Assembly: GCA_046299415.1 (NCBI GenBank)
Contig: JBKBII010000004.1
Location: 124,001 to 188,000 of the forward strand
Length of the DNA: 64,000 nucleotides
DNA from: JBKBII01 sp046299415
Lineage (GTDB): Bacteria; Pseudomonadota; Gammaproteobacteria; Ectothiorhodospirales; Ectothiorhodospiraceae
Direction of reading: 5' to 3'
Shown piece by piece: positions 27,366 through 37,351 of the stretch (position 1 is the stretch's first letter; every line of letters starts with the position of its first letter). The position numbers and the translations under genes were made by a program. The notes beneath the pieces were generated by a model. That model was not told the origin of the DNA, ran no database searches, and saw only the letters and a list, made by a program, of their open reading frames with translations.

Positions 27366-28535
27366 ATGAAATTTGTCGATGAAGCGCGAATTACAGTCAA
27401 GGCGGGCGACGGCGGAAACGGCTGCGTCAGCTTTCGTCGCGAGAAATACATTCCCTTTGGCGGGCCAGACGGCGGCGATGGCGGCGATGGCGGTAGCGTC
27501 TTCCTGGTCGGCGATTCTGGTCTGAATACACTCGCAGACTTTCGTTTCCAAAGATTCTTTGAAGCCGAGCGTGGTGAGAATGGTTCAAGCCGAAACTGCA
27601 CGGGTCGGTCGGGTCAGGACATCGAAGTTCCAGTGCCTTTGGGTACGCGTGTCGAGGATGCTGCCACGGGTGAGCTGATCGGCGAGATACTGAGCGATGG
27701 GGATCGCCTGTTGGTTGCTCGGGGTGGGTTTCATGGCCTGGGCAATACGCGCTACAAAAGCTCGATCAATCGTGCGCCGCGCCAGAGTAAGCCGGGTACC
27801 GAGGGCGATCGGCGCGATCTACGGCTCGAAATGAATGTTCTCGCTGATATCGGTCTGCTGGGTTTGCCCAATGCGGGTAAATCGACGTTATTGAAGGCGC
27901 TGTCCAACGCCGAGCCGAAGATCGCCGACTACCCGTTCACGACTCTCGTTCCGCAACTAGGTGTGGTACGCGTCGGGCCATTGCAAAGTTTCATCATGGC
28001 GGATATCCCCGGGCTGATCGAAGGCGCCGCCGAGGGCGCCGGGCTCGGGATCCGATTTTTGAAGCACTTGTCCCGTACCCGGTTGCTGATCCACTTGGTG
28101 GACGTCGCACCCTATGAGTCGGACCCTGATCCGGTGGCGGCGATGCAGATTGCGTACACGGAACTGGAAAGGTTTTCACCCGAGCTTGCTGCTCGCCCAC
28201 GATGGGTGGTGTTGAACAAGATCGATCTACTCGACGACGACGATGCACGAGCTGTCCTTGAACGCGTTCGTGCTGCTGTCGGGAATGAAATGCCAGTCCA
28301 TCAGATATCGGCAGCGACCCGACGGGGTGTCGAGGCGTTGGCGCAGTCGGTTATGGCCTGGGTCGAGAAAACACGTGAGCGCTCCGTCGATCACGCGGAT
28401 TTCGGCGTAGGCGATCCTCGTCGGGACGATTCGCTGCTGCTCAACCTCAACCCATCGGCAGCGGTTGGTGCGCCACTCGCCGATGAGAAAGCGCCGTTCG
28501 ATGAGCGGTATTCCGAGCCCGGCGATCGTCAGTGA
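27366..28535 (+). CDS. obgE: Obg-family GTPase (CgtA/ObgE)
   Basis: 389 residues. Ribosome-assembly GTPase acting on the 50S subunit. The N-terminal glycine-rich Obg fold (MKFVDEARITVKAGDGGNGC, GGPDGGDGGDGG) is followed by a G domain with G1 GLPNAGKST (166-174), G3 DIPGLIEGA, and G4 NKIDLL. A charged C-terminal tail (from about residue 335) is typical. The run rplU-rpmA-obgE-proB is conserved in gammaproteobacteria. Confidence 0.98.
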   Translation: MKFVDEARITVKAGDGGNGCVSFRREKYIPFGGPDGGDGGDGGSVFLVGDSGLNTLADFRFQRFFEAERGENGSSRNCTGRSGQDIEVPVPLGTRVEDAATGELIGEILSDGDRLLVARGGFHGLGNTRYKSSINRAPRQSKPGTEGDRRDLRLEMNVLADIGLLGLPNAGKSTLLKALSNAEPKIADYPFTTLVPQLGVVRVGPLQSFIMADIPGLIEGAAEGAGLGIRFLKHLSRTRLLIHLVDVAPYESDPDPVAAMQIAYTELERFSPELAARPRWVVLNKIDLLDDDDARAVLERVRAAVGNEMPVHQISAATRRGVEALAQSVMAWVEKTRERSVDHADFGVGDPRRDDSLLLNLNPSAAVGAPLADEKAPFDERYSEPGDRQ

Positions 28536-28713
28536 CGGATGCTGGCGATGATCGGGTCGGCGCGCATCGCCATCGGTGTCGACGACATTTTTGAGACCCG
28601 TCGGCGCTGTATCGATTTTGGTGATCGGTGATCGGCGCCAGCGTTCAAGGATGCGCAATGAGTGTGGCGGCGGGCGATGGGATTGCCGTCGTGGCTGCTA
28701 GGACGATTGCTGA

Positions 28714-29928
28714 ATGAATAGCCCCATAGAAGCCACTAACTTGGACGCTTTCAACGAAGCGATATCCGACACCCGTCTCGATAGCGGCTTTCCAGTGGTC
28801 CGACGGCTCGTCGTCAAGATCGGTTCGGCTCTGTTGACCGCAGACGGCCAGGGCCTCGATCTGCCTGCGCTTGAACGCTGGGCTGCAGAACTCGCGGCAT
28901 TGCGCTCGCTTGGGCTAGAGGTCGTGCTGGTGTCATCAGGGGCCGTCGCCGAGGGCATGTGCCGTTTGGGGTTGCGGGAGCGGCCGGCTGCACTTCATTT
29001 GTTGCAGGCGGCGGCGGCCGTGGGGCAGGCGGGTTTGATCGAGGCGTACGAGCGGATTTTCAGCCATCGCGGTGTGCACGCTGCACAGATCCTGTTGACG
29101 CACGAAGATCTGGCCGACCGCGCTCGATATCTCAATGCACGTTCGACCGTAGAGACCTTGCTCAAATTGGGTATGGTGCCCATCGTGAATGAAAATGACA
29201 CGGTCTCGCACGATGAGATTCGACTCGGCGACAACGATACGTTGAGTGCGATGGTCGCCAATCTAGTGAATGCTGATCTTTTGCTGATATTGACCGATCA
29301 GCAGGGTTTGTTTGATGCGGATCCGCGAGTCAATCCAGAAGCGCGGCTGATTTCTCAGGCGCAGGCCGGTGATGGCGCGTTGATGGCCTATGTCGGAGCG
29401 GCGCCTGGGCGCCTCGGGCGCGGGGGCATGGCGACAAAGCTCACTGCGGCCGAACGTGCGGCGCGATCAGGTACGCATACTGTGATCGCCTATGGGCGGC
29501 TCGATCGCGTGATTGATCGTGTGCTCAAGGGGGAGCCGCTCGGAACTTGGTTGCGCGCCACTCAAAACAAGTGGTCGGCGCGCAAGCGCTGGCTTGCGGA
29601 TCAGTTGCACGCTCGTGGTGAACTCGTGCTTGATGATGGCGCCGTTGCGAGTCTGAAAGATCGCGGACGAAGTTTGCTGGCGGTTGGGGTTATAGAGTGT
29701 CGCGGAGTGTTTCGGCGGGGCGATTTGGTGCGTTGTGTCGACCTCTCCGGGTCTGAGGTTGCGCGCGGGCTTGTGAATTATCCGAGCGATGATGTTGCTC
29801 GAATCGTCGGGGTGCGCGCCAAGGCGTTTTTTGAGCGCCTCGGCTATATCGCAGAGCCCGAGTTGATTCATCGCGATAATCTGGTACTGGCGAGTGTGGG
29901 GGCTGCTGATTCGGAGATCGCCGGCTGA
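28714..29928 (+). CDS. proB: glutamate 5-kinase with PUA domain
   Basis: 404 residues. First step of proline synthesis. The kinase core begins RRLVVKIGSALLT, continues LVSSGAVAEGM, IVNENDTV and GDNDTLSAMVANLV, then LLILTDQQGLFDADPR and GGMATKLTAAERAARSG. The PUA domain covers the last 80 or so residues (GVIECRGVFRRGDLVRCVD). The N-terminus is about 28 residues longer than usual before the first strand. It follows obgE with a 178-base gap. Confidence 0.97.
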   Translation: MNSPIEATNLDAFNEAISDTRLDSGFPVVRRLVVKIGSALLTADGQGLDLPALERWAAELAALRSLGLEVVLVSSGAVAEGMCRLGLRERPAALHLLQAAAAVGQAGLIEAYERIFSHRGVHAAQILLTHEDLADRARYLNARSTVETLLKLGMVPIVNENDTVSHDEIRLGDNDTLSAMVANLVNADLLLILTDQQGLFDADPRVNPEARLISQAQAGDGALMAYVGAAPGRLGRGGMATKLTAAERAARSGTHTVIAYGRLDRVIDRVLKGEPLGTWLRATQNKWSARKRWLADQLHARGELVLDDGAVASLKDRGRSLLAVGVIECRGVFRRGDLVRCVDLSGSEVARGLVNYPSDDVARIVGVRAKAFFERLGYIAEPELIHRDNLVLASVGAADSEIAG

Positions 29929-30961
29929 TTGCATCTCGTGAGTCGGATGATTGCGCTGCGCTCCGGTGCGGTTTTGCTTCGAGATCGCCGGCTGGTGCTC
30001 AATGGGCTGCCTGGGGCCGCCCGGGGCGTTGCCGCCGGGATCTAAGCAACGAGACCGTTCTGCGTCACCGACGTGTACGTCTTGAGTGTGGATGCCGTTC
30101 GGTGGTAGTCCGCGCATCGCACGGCGCCGAAGATCTTGCCGGCATATCAGCGCGCGATCGGCATCGAGGCCTTCGCCCAGTGGGTGGCCGTTGGCTGCGT
30201 TAGATTGATGATCGACTGCAGTCCGTGTGCCGCGATTCCGTGGCCTCGGGAACCGCCACGCAGCGCTTGGAAAGCGGGCTCAGGACGGGGCCGGACGTCC
30301 GCTGAGATCGACAGCACTGCGCGTGCTGTCATGCGTCTTGGTCGCGGCTTACCGCTTGTCGCGGCGCCCTGTCAGCACGACGAGTTTGCGAGCGGCGGCG
30401 CAGGAGAAGTCGCCGCTTTGACTCTCGCGGTTGCCGAGCCCCCATGCCCTCTGACCCCGTACCCCTTTCTGACCCATCGGCCGTGAGTCAGTGAGCCGCA
30501 GCTTGTCGCTGTTGATTGATTTCGACTATTGATTTCGACTGGGAAGCGGTGGTTTGGTCTGGGTGTTGCGGGCCCCATTCGGCAAGAGCCAAGGCTGCTG
30601 TGAACATCGGTGCCGTGCTAATGATCGTCCTACGATCAGACGAAAGAAGCGTCGACAGGCCAATCGCAGTCACTGAGCGATGCCTTTCTTCTGGCTGTCG
30701 CTGGAAGTTACGCTCAAACACGATCGATTCGGTCGAAACCGACAGGGCCCCGACACCCAGGCCGCTGTTCGAGACCTTGGCATCAGAGCCCTTTCGAATA
30801 TGAAGCGCAGCGTTCGGGGATGCGAACGGCGTGGGTGTTGAGGAGCCGCTTTGCGAGCGGCCGAGTGACGACTGACTAGAGCTCGTCTCAAGCGCACACG
30901 GATTTAAGCCGTTTCTACCTGAGCACGGCGTTTGAGCTCTAGCTCGCCCTTGTCTCGGCAA
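29929..30961. other. 1.03-kb intergenic proB-rpsT, no gene supported
   Basis: The largest empty space in the window. A 157-codon minus-strand frame (30488-30961) and a 116-codon plus-strand frame (30136-30486) have no recognisable motifs. A perfect 13-base tandem duplication, ATTGATTTCGACT, sits at 30515-30540. Confidence 0.45.
30515..30540. repeat. perfect 13-bp tandem duplication
   Basis: ATTGATTTCGACT at 30515-30527 is repeated exactly at 30528-30540. Confidence 0.97.
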
Positions 30962-31228
30962 TCAAGCTTCCAGCGAGCGGATGCGAGCGTGCAGGCGGCT
31001 CTTATGGCGGGCGGCCTTGTTGCGATGGATTAGTCCTTTGGTCGCGGTCGAATCGATAATCGGCACGGCTGACTGGTAGGCCTGACGTGCGGCATCAATG
31101 TCGCTGTCGCGTACGGCGCGCAGTACTTTTTTGACAGCAGTCCGGAAGCGTGACCGTAGCGCCATGTTATGGGCGCGGCCCTTGACGGCCTGACGGGCGC
31201 GCTTGCGTGCGGAGGCAATGTTCGCCAC
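30962..31228 (-). CDS. rpsT: 30S ribosomal protein S20
   Basis: 88 residues. MANIASARKRARQAVKGRAHNMALRSRFRTAVKK is the S20 start and KGLIHRNKAARHKSRLHARI the conserved C-terminal helix. It diverges from the DsrE-like gene and murJ, and has a clear promoter about 190 bases upstream. Confidence 0.98.
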   Translation of the reverse strand: MANIASARKRARQAVKGRAHNMALRSRFRTAVKKVLRAVRDSDIDAARQAYQSAVPIIDSTATKGLIHRNKAARHKSRLHARIRSLEA

Positions 31229-31418
31229 TGGAATTCCTCAAAAAGCTCGAAAGATGAAAAGAAGTGCAAAAAGCGGGCTGGGAAACGGCGTGTTCGGATG
31301 ATCTCGAATGCACCGTGAGGGCTTTTTGTAACTTCACTTGGTGGTCATCTCCTGTCTCCGTGCCGCGACGCAGTCATCGCAGGCGGCCCTGAAGATGGAG
31401 AAAACCAGAAGGGGCGCG

Positions 31419-31447
31419 ATTCTGCTTTAAAAGGACGGGCTTGTCAA
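31419..31447 (-). promoter_or_regulatory. sigma70 promoter of rpsT
   Basis: On the minus strand: perfect TTGACA (31447-31442), 17-base spacer, CAGAAT (31424-31419). The start would be near 31411, giving a leader of about 180 nt before rpsT, long enough for the autoregulation known for S20. Confidence 0.7.
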
Positions 31448-31576
31448 AGCCGAACGAATCTTGGTCTTCGACAGCTGGGTCCGTGGCTGTCATGCGATGT
31501 GTGGCCTGTTGGCTGTTTTCACGCGTTCGTGCCCGACGTGGATTTGCTGCTCAGCGAATGCACTAACCGGGGGGGG

Positions 31577-31610
31577 CACGAACTGGGGGAATGCACGAAC
31601 TGGGGGAATG
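31577..31610. repeat. perfect 17-bp tandem duplication
   Basis: CACGAACTGGGGGAATG at 31577-31593 is repeated exactly at 31594-31610. Confidence 0.97.
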
Positions 31611-31669
31611 CGGGCGGAGCTGTCGCGTCCGGATGAGGGAGAGATTGGCAATCGGGGAGGGCCGAAGCG

Positions 31670-32260
31670 ATGCAGAAGGGGAGCCAGATCGTAGGATCGA
31701 GCAACCGGTCGTTGGGTGACACGTCGCGCTTGCCGCGAGGGTCGGGTGTCTGGAGGCTGGTGCTCGGTATCATGATCGGACTGGTGGTTGGCGTGTTGAT
31801 GAGCACTGCCGTGGCCGGTGATCGCGCCCCTGCCTCGGTGTCATCGGAGGCGGATGCGCGAGTCGTCTTTCATGCTGATTTTTCTGATCCGCGGCGATTT
31901 TCGGCGATGCTTTCGAGCCTCGGAAACCTTGTCGCGCATTATGAGAACGAGTTCATGGACGCCGATGTTCGTGTCGTCGTCGTGTCGCATGCGATTCGTT
32001 TCATGACGGAGAACGACTTGGCGGACACGCCATTCGCGGCTGACGATGTGCTGCTCGAGGCCCGTCCGACTCTGCTGGGGCGTATGCGTTCGATGGCTGA
32101 ACTCAATGGCGTGCAGTTCGAGTTATGTGACATCACTCGCGCTTTCGTCAATCTGCCGGAAGACGAGCTGGCCGAGTTCGTCACATTGGTGCCCTCGGGC
32201 GTGGTTCGAATTGCCGAGCTTCAAAACGATTACGGTTTTGCGTATTTGAAGATCGAGTGA
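31670..32260 (+). CDS. membrane-anchored or secreted DsrE-like protein
   Basis: 196 residues. A hydrophobic segment (LVLGIMIGLVVGVLMSTAVAG, about residues 30-50) acts as signal or anchor. The rest fits the DsrE/DsrF fold: ARVVFHADFSDPRRF, DVRVVVVSHAIRFM, MAELNGVQFELCDITRA, LVPSGVVRIAELQNDYGFAYLKI. The single cysteine in VQFELCDIT is where periplasmic DsrE-like proteins usually have one. The family includes sulfur-relay and sulfur-oxidation proteins, but this subgroup is uncharacterised and no sulfur genes are nearby. Confidence 0.72.
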   Translation: MQKGSQIVGSSNRSLGDTSRLPRGSGVWRLVLGIMIGLVVGVLMSTAVAGDRAPASVSSEADARVVFHADFSDPRRFSAMLSSLGNLVAHYENEFMDADVRVVVVSHAIRFMTENDLADTPFAADDVLLEARPTLLGRMRSMAELNGVQFELCDITRAFVNLPEDELAEFVTLVPSGVVRIAELQNDYGFAYLKIE

Positions 32261-32967
32261 ATCCAGATGTGGCCGGAGACATGGGCCTGAAATGTACCGA
32301 GACACGGCTTGAGGTGGACATGGAGCGTGGTGTGTGCTTTGAGCGGATCGCACGCACGCAAGTCCCTTTAAGAGGACGAGTGAAGCTTGCTCAACGGGTG
32401 AGTGTGCGCTTTTCCGGGCTCGGTCGTGTTGCCTCGATCGCGGACCGTTGCCTCGGTCGGTGCGCGGCTAACGACGCGCTGATGAGCTTCGGAGCACTTG
32501 CGGTGCGAGGGTTTCGCTGCCGTGCGTTAACGCTGGCAAGGTGTCGCGCCCGCGAGTGAATCGAAAACCAAGCACTCCTCGGACTGCCTCGAGCACCGCT
32601 CCGCTAGTGACAAAGCGGTCTGGCCCACGTCGTGCGGCTGGCCGTTTTTGGGCACACACACACACGGTCCCCTTGTGTGGCGCATCGAGTCGGCCCATCG
32701 ACCGTGAAGCACGGTCACAAATCACGGCTGCGCGCAGGGCTCGGGGTGTGCGACTCCGTGGCGCCGTTCGTGCGCCCGAGTGGACATGGCGCCGTCGATC
32801 CTCGCAGCCTTGCCTGGCTTGTTTGCCCCTGCCTCACTGAGACAAACCTGTCCGTTTGCGGTGTTGCACGGGTGTGGGGGCCGTCGTAGCGCCTGCTCCG
32901 GGCGTAGACTTTCGGAATCAGCCCGCCGCTGCTGTCGGCCGGGTTATCGATTGCGCGCGGAGCAAGC
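32261..32967. other. 707-bp intergenic before murJ
   Basis: No gene recognised. A short CA run lies near 32652. The murJ promoter is presumably here but I cannot place it. Confidence 0.4.
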
Positions 32968-34575
32968 ATGGCGAGGTTGTTGGGTTCGGTGGCGACCGTC
33001 GGCGGGATGACGATGATTTCTCGCCTGTTTGGGTATGCGCGCGACATGGTTTGGGCGATGCTGTTCGGTGCCTCGAGTGCGCTCGACGCGTTTTTGGTGG
33101 CGTTTCGTATCCCCAATTTTTTTCGCCGGCTGTTTGCCGAGGGCGCGTTTTCACAGGGTTTCATCCCCGTGTTTTCGGAATGGCGTGAGCGTCGCGATGC
33201 GGCGGCGTTGCGCGATTTCATCGATCACGTCGCCGGGGCGTTGATGCTGGCGTTGTTCGTCGTGACCGCGATCGGCGTGGTGGCGGCGCCGTGGTTGATT
33301 TTTGTGTTTGCGCCGGGGCTTGCTGGCACGCCGGACGGGGCGTTGGCCGGGCAGATGCTCGCGATTACGTTTCCCTATTTGCTGTTTATTTCGCTGACCG
33401 CGATGGCGGGCGCGATGCTGAACGCCGTCGGACGTTTTGCGGTGCCGGCACTGACGCCGTTGTTCTTGAATCTGGTGTTGATTGCGGCCGCTTTTGCGGG
33501 CGCAGGTTATCTCGATGAGCCGGTGTTGGCGTTGGCGATCGGGGTGTTCGTGGCAGGCGTCGTGCAGCTGTTGTTCCAGCTGCCGTTCTTGTGGCGCGAA
33601 AAGCTTTTGCCAAGGCCGCGCTGGAAGCGCGCTCACGTGGGCGTGCGACGCGTGTGGCGCTTGATGTTGCCGGCGATCTTTGGCTCGTCGGTGGTGCAGA
33701 TCAATTTGCTATTCGATACGTTGGTGGCGTCGTTTCTGGTCGCGGGTTCGATCTCGTGGTTGTATTTCGGCGATCGCTTTGTCGAGTTGCCGCTGGCGGT
33801 GATTGGGATCGCACTGTCGACGGTGTTGCTGCCACGGCTTTCGAGCCAGCGGGCGCGCGCGGACGCCGCCGGCTTTCAGGTGTCTCTGGCGTGGGCTTTG
33901 CGCGTGGCGTTGATCTTCGCTGTCCCGTCGACCGTTGGGTTGATCGTTCTTGCGGTGCCGATTTTGGCGGCATTGCTGGCTTACAACGCGTTTAGTGCGT
34001 TTGATGTGCAGATGGCTGCCATCGCGCTGGCCATTTATGCGGCGGGTTTGCCAGCGTTTGTCGCGATCAAGGTGTTGGCGCCGGGGTTTTTCGCGCATCA
34101 AGATACGCGTACACCGGTGCGTATTGCGGTGATCGCGATGCTGGCGAATATGCTGCTGAATGTCGCGTTCGTGCTGCCGTGGCTGTGGTCGGGGCTGGAC
34201 GGTGCTCACGGCGGTTTGGCTGCGGCGACGGTGGCTTCCGCTTATCTGAACGCTGCATTGTTGGCGCGGGGGTTGCGCAAGCGCGGAATTTGGCCGGCGA
34301 CCCGAGCTCAGGACGTCGCTCGCGACGAGACGAGTCGCGAGGGTTTGCGCGGCGTTCTGGGTTTGCCATGGCAGGTCATGGTGATGCTGGCTTCGACCGC
34401 GATGATCGTGGCGTTGTGGCTCGCGCAGCCTGATTGGGGGGCTTGGTATGCGTGGTCGGCGGGCCGGCGGATCGCGACGCTCCTTGGGCTCGTCGCGCTG
34501 GGCGGGGGCGTGTATTTCGGTGTGTTTGCGGCTTTGGGTGGTCGTTTGCGGCGTTTGATGCGCCCAGATTCGTAG
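32968..34575 (+). CDS. murJ: lipid II flippase MurJ
   Basis: 535 residues with about 14 membrane helices. Flips the peptidoglycan precursor lipid II across the inner membrane. MARLLGSVATVGGMTMISRLFGYARDMVWA and IPNFFRRLFAEGAFSQGFIPVFSEW are the MurJ/MviN signatures, with the conserved arginines of the central cavity. FFAHQDTRTPVRIAVIAM is the conserved motif in helix 10-11. murJ normally sits next to ribF in this lineage; here a prophage remnant separates them. Confidence 0.97.
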   Translation: MARLLGSVATVGGMTMISRLFGYARDMVWAMLFGASSALDAFLVAFRIPNFFRRLFAEGAFSQGFIPVFSEWRERRDAAALRDFIDHVAGALMLALFVVTAIGVVAAPWLIFVFAPGLAGTPDGALAGQMLAITFPYLLFISLTAMAGAMLNAVGRFAVPALTPLFLNLVLIAAAFAGAGYLDEPVLALAIGVFVAGVVQLLFQLPFLWREKLLPRPRWKRAHVGVRRVWRLMLPAIFGSSVVQINLLFDTLVASFLVAGSISWLYFGDRFVELPLAVIGIALSTVLLPRLSSQRARADAAGFQVSLAWALRVALIFAVPSTVGLIVLAVPILAALLAYNAFSAFDVQMAAIALAIYAAGLPAFVAIKVLAPGFFAHQDTRTPVRIAVIAMLANMLLNVAFVLPWLWSGLDGAHGGLAAATVASAYLNAALLARGLRKRGIWPATRAQDVARDETSREGLRGVLGLPWQVMVMLASTAMIVALWLAQPDWGAWYAWSAGRRIATLLGLVALGGGVYFGVFAALGGRLRRLMRPDS

Positions 34576-34893
34576 GCCTAATGGACCCGGGACGAGGTGT
34601 CAGAGGGCGCTTGAGTTCGAGTGTGCGCGGATGCGATCGACATGATTTCGGGCCTTGAGGAAGGCTTGTGATTGCTTGGCTAAGCGGCGCTGCTTTGCCG
34701 TGTTTCCGGGTTCGCGACTGCTGAAATCGTGGTCGTACGGCTGGGCTTGGCTTCGATACATGACGGTCGCCATTTGGTTTGGCACGCAATCGACGTTTTT
34801 GCCGCCGTGGCGACGGCGCCGGGAGTGGGGACTGTGAAATCATGTGGATGAGCAATGAGCGAGGTCGTCAGGCAGCGCGGTAGGCGCGCACAA
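34576..34893. other. space between murJ and the prophage end
   Basis: No recognisable gene. A short basic open frame on the minus strand (34600-34785) is not supported. This is probably the original murJ-ribF spacer, interrupted by phage insertion. Confidence 0.4.
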
Positions 34894-34928
34894 ATTAAAT
34901 GCGACGAATGATCACATTACATGCGACG
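34894..34928 (+). repeat. prophage right-end sequence with two TGCGACG boxes
   Basis: TGCGACG occurs at 34900 and 34922, 22 bases apart. ATTAAATGCGACGAATGATC matches the opposite end in inverted orientation. These are probably transposase-binding end sites. Confidence 0.7.
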
Positions 34929-34950
34929 TTGAACGTCTCACAGAATGTGC

Positions 34951-36969
34951 TCACGATAGGCGCTCGGGAGCTGGTTGCCAGCGAGCTCTGACTCGTAGCT
35001 CCGGCGGCGGCGGTCGCGCGCCAGAGCCTCGGGTGAGAGCGGCATCGGCCAGCGCGCCCTTGACCGTGTCGGCGATGCCCGAGGCGACGCCGGAGACAGT
35101 CCCCTTGAGCTCCTGCCAGCGCTCGCGGATGCCGCCGATCAGCCCGTCGATGATGGCGCGGCCGGCCTCCAGCATGCGCGCAGGCAGCGTGCCGATCCAC
35201 TCCCATGCCGTCTCAAAAGCGCTTTTGAACGTCTCCCAGACGGCGGCGAGCTTGGGGTCGACCACATCCCAGTGTCGCCAGACGAGATAGGCCGCACCGG
35301 CGATGGCGCTAAGCGTGAGCCCGATGGGGTTGAGCAGCAGCACGCGCCCAACAAGTGCAATGGCGCGCGCGGCAGCGCCTGCGCCGGAGACCAGCGCGCC
35401 CCAGGCTCTGGAGGCGACGGCCGTCACCTTGCCGCCCCAGGCCACCACGGTCCGCCAGGCGAGGCTCGCTTGCATGGTCACACCAGCCACCAGCGAGCGC
35501 AGGCGCGCGCCGAGTGGGCGGGCTGCTTTGCCCGCCCTGCCTGCCGCGCGGCCCTTGCCGCCCCGATCGGGGAGACCGCCCGCTAGGCCGCCGCCGAGCA
35601 TGTTGACGACCCAGACCTTTTGCACGCCGCCCGTGACGGCATCGACGGCGCCGCCGATGACGCCGCGCTTGCCGCCCCGCAGCAGGCCGATTCTGCCGCT
35701 CAGCTTGCCCAGCGCGCCGACGACGATGAGCGCCGTGCCCAGGCCGGCCAGCGCCGTGGACAGCCCAGCCAGACCAGCCACGGCGGCCGCCGTCACCTTC
35801 GGAAAGCGCTCGATCAGGACGTCGATGGCGTCCACCACGCGCAGCACCACGCTGGCGATGGCGTCCTTGATGGGCATGAGCGCCTCGCCTAGGCGGATCC
35901 AGGTCTGTCCGATGCGGTTCGTCATCTGCTGCCACTTGGCGCCGGCGGAGTCGTTGATGATCTTGCTGGCCCGCTCAAAAGACCCAGCGCTGTCGCGGAT
36001 GGCGGCGAGGTCGTCCTAGAGCGTCTCGGTCTGCGTGAGCAGCAGCATCACGGCGCGGAAGCCCTCGTCGCTGAAGCCCCTGCGCAGCTTGGCCTCCATC
36101 TCCGGCGTGAGCTGGTTGATGTCGCCGATGCGAGCCTTGAGGTTGTCCAGCGTGCGGGCCAGGTCGAGCTCGCCAGAGCCTCTATTCACCGCTACTTCGA
36201 ACCCGATCTCCCTCGCCGCTTTGAATCGATTGGCGAGCATGCTCGCAAGAGCCGTCCCAGCCATGCTCCCCTGCAGGCCCGCGCTATTGAGCCGGCCCAC
36301 TGCGGCGGCCACGTCGTCCACGGCGAGCTTGGCGGTCTTGGCCGCGGGCGTGGCGTATTTAAGCCCCTCGGTGAGCTGCGAGAGGTTGCGTAGCTGGAAG
36401 CGCTGCTGCGTGGCGGTGATGATGTCGCCCGTGCGCGCGAACTCGCCGCCGGCCTCGAGGCTGCCGTCGCGCATGTTGTTGAAAAGTATCGCCACCGCCT
36501 CGCCGGCCTCGTCGGCGCTGCCGCGCGGGGCCTGGCCGACCTTGATCGCCACCTCGGTGGCGTAGGTGGCAAGGGCCTCTGGGATGCCAGCCGAAAGGAT
36601 GTTGTAGGCGGTGTTGTAGTAGTCGGTGAGCGTGGCCTTGTTTTGCCGCGTGAAGGCGAAGGCCGCCGCCTGCATCTGGTCGAGCGACTCTTGGGTCACG
36701 CCAGGCATCGAGGCGATGACCGCGCGCGCGTCGTCAAAAGCGGCGAACGCTTGCAGCGACTGCATCCCGACCTGCTGCATGCGCGATGACGGGCCGGAGG
36801 TCGCCAGCGCCATGCCGTGCAGCGCCGCGCCGGCCAGCGCGGCCTTGGTCGAGATGCGCTCCAGCGCCTCGCCGAGCCTGCCTGTGGCACCCTGTATCTG
36901 CCTGATCGGCGCGCTGGCGCGGTCGATCGCGGAGATGACCACGCCGACCGTCATGCCTGCAAGACTCAT
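34951..36969 (-). pseudogene. phage tail tape measure protein, interrupted by an amber codon and 3'-truncated
   Basis: N-terminal part MSLAGMTVGVVISAIDRASAPIRQ...; the middle (GEAVAILFNNMRDGSLEAGGEF, AVDDVAAAVGRLNSAGLQGSMAGTALASM) is typical of TP901-type tape measure proteins, and the C-terminal part has long hydrophobic helices. The frame is continuous except for one TAG at 36018-36016; coding resumes at once as DDLAAIRDSAGSFERASKIIND. The C-terminus (GSGARPPPPELRV) looks like a deletion junction close to the phage end. The protein sets tail length in an intact phage; here it is non-functional unless the amber is read through. Confidence 0.88.
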
Positions 36970-36972
36970 CGC

Positions 36973-37161
36973 ATGTCCTCGCTTGGTATCGCTTTTGCCG
37001 TTGCGCTGCTGGCGTCCATCGTGCCGCTCTACGCTCTTGGCATAGATGGGCAGACCGCCGCTGCTGTCGGGCTGCTCACGCTGCTGCTGTGGCCGCTCGT
37101 CGAGCTGGCGCGGCGCGTCACGGGCTGGCTATACCGCCTGCTCACAGGCCGCGCGCCTTGA
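36973..37161 (+). CDS. small two-helix membrane protein in the prophage
   Basis: 62 residues, MSSLGIAFAVALLASIVPLYALGI..., with two hydrophobic helices and a basic C-terminus (RRVTGWLYRLLTGRAP). Encoded opposite to the structural genes, starting four bases past the tape measure start. No clear ribosome site. It could be a small phage membrane protein (holin-like size) or a chance frame. Confidence 0.4.
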   Translation: MSSLGIAFAVALLASIVPLYALGIDGQTAAAVGLLTLLLWPLVELARRVTGWLYRLLTGRAP

Positions 37162-37351
37162 GCAGGCCCTGCTCGGCCAGCGTGTGCAGCAGAAAGTCGA
37201 TGTACGGCGTCAGATCGGCCAGACGGCGGCGCGACACGAAGCCGCCCACGTCTTGCTGGCCTTCGCCAAGCCGCACGACATAGAGTCGCTCCAGCACCAG
37301 ACGGCGCGCGGCGGCGTTGTCGGCGAGCAGCTCACGCATGGTGGGCTCCAT
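37142..37351 (-). CDS. small phage protein, unrecognised
   Basis: 69 residues (MEPTMRELLADNAAARRLVLERLYVVRLGEG...). It overlaps the preceding 91-residue gene by 20 bases and lies just before the tape measure gene. No family recognised. Coupling with its neighbour suggests it is, or was, expressed. Confidence 0.55.
   Translation of the reverse strand: MEPTMRELLADNAAARRLVLERLYVVRLGEGQQDVGGFVSRRRLADLTPYIDFLLHTLAEQGLLKARGL

Larger units (their letters stand above)
31229..31669. other. divergent region between rpsT and the DsrE-like gene
   Basis: Holds the rpsT promoter (31419-31447) and a 17-base perfect tandem duplication (31577-31610) just before the DsrE-like gene. No gene recognised. Confidence 0.5.

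Noticed and set aside
30932..30943. GAGCTCTAGCTC palindrome after rpsT as terminator
   Set aside because: The stem is only five pairs with a two-base loop and no T-run.
30488..30961. 157-codon frame next to rpsT
   Set aside because: No recognisable family, contains a tandem duplication, and abuts rpsT without a ribosome site I trust. Left as unresolved.
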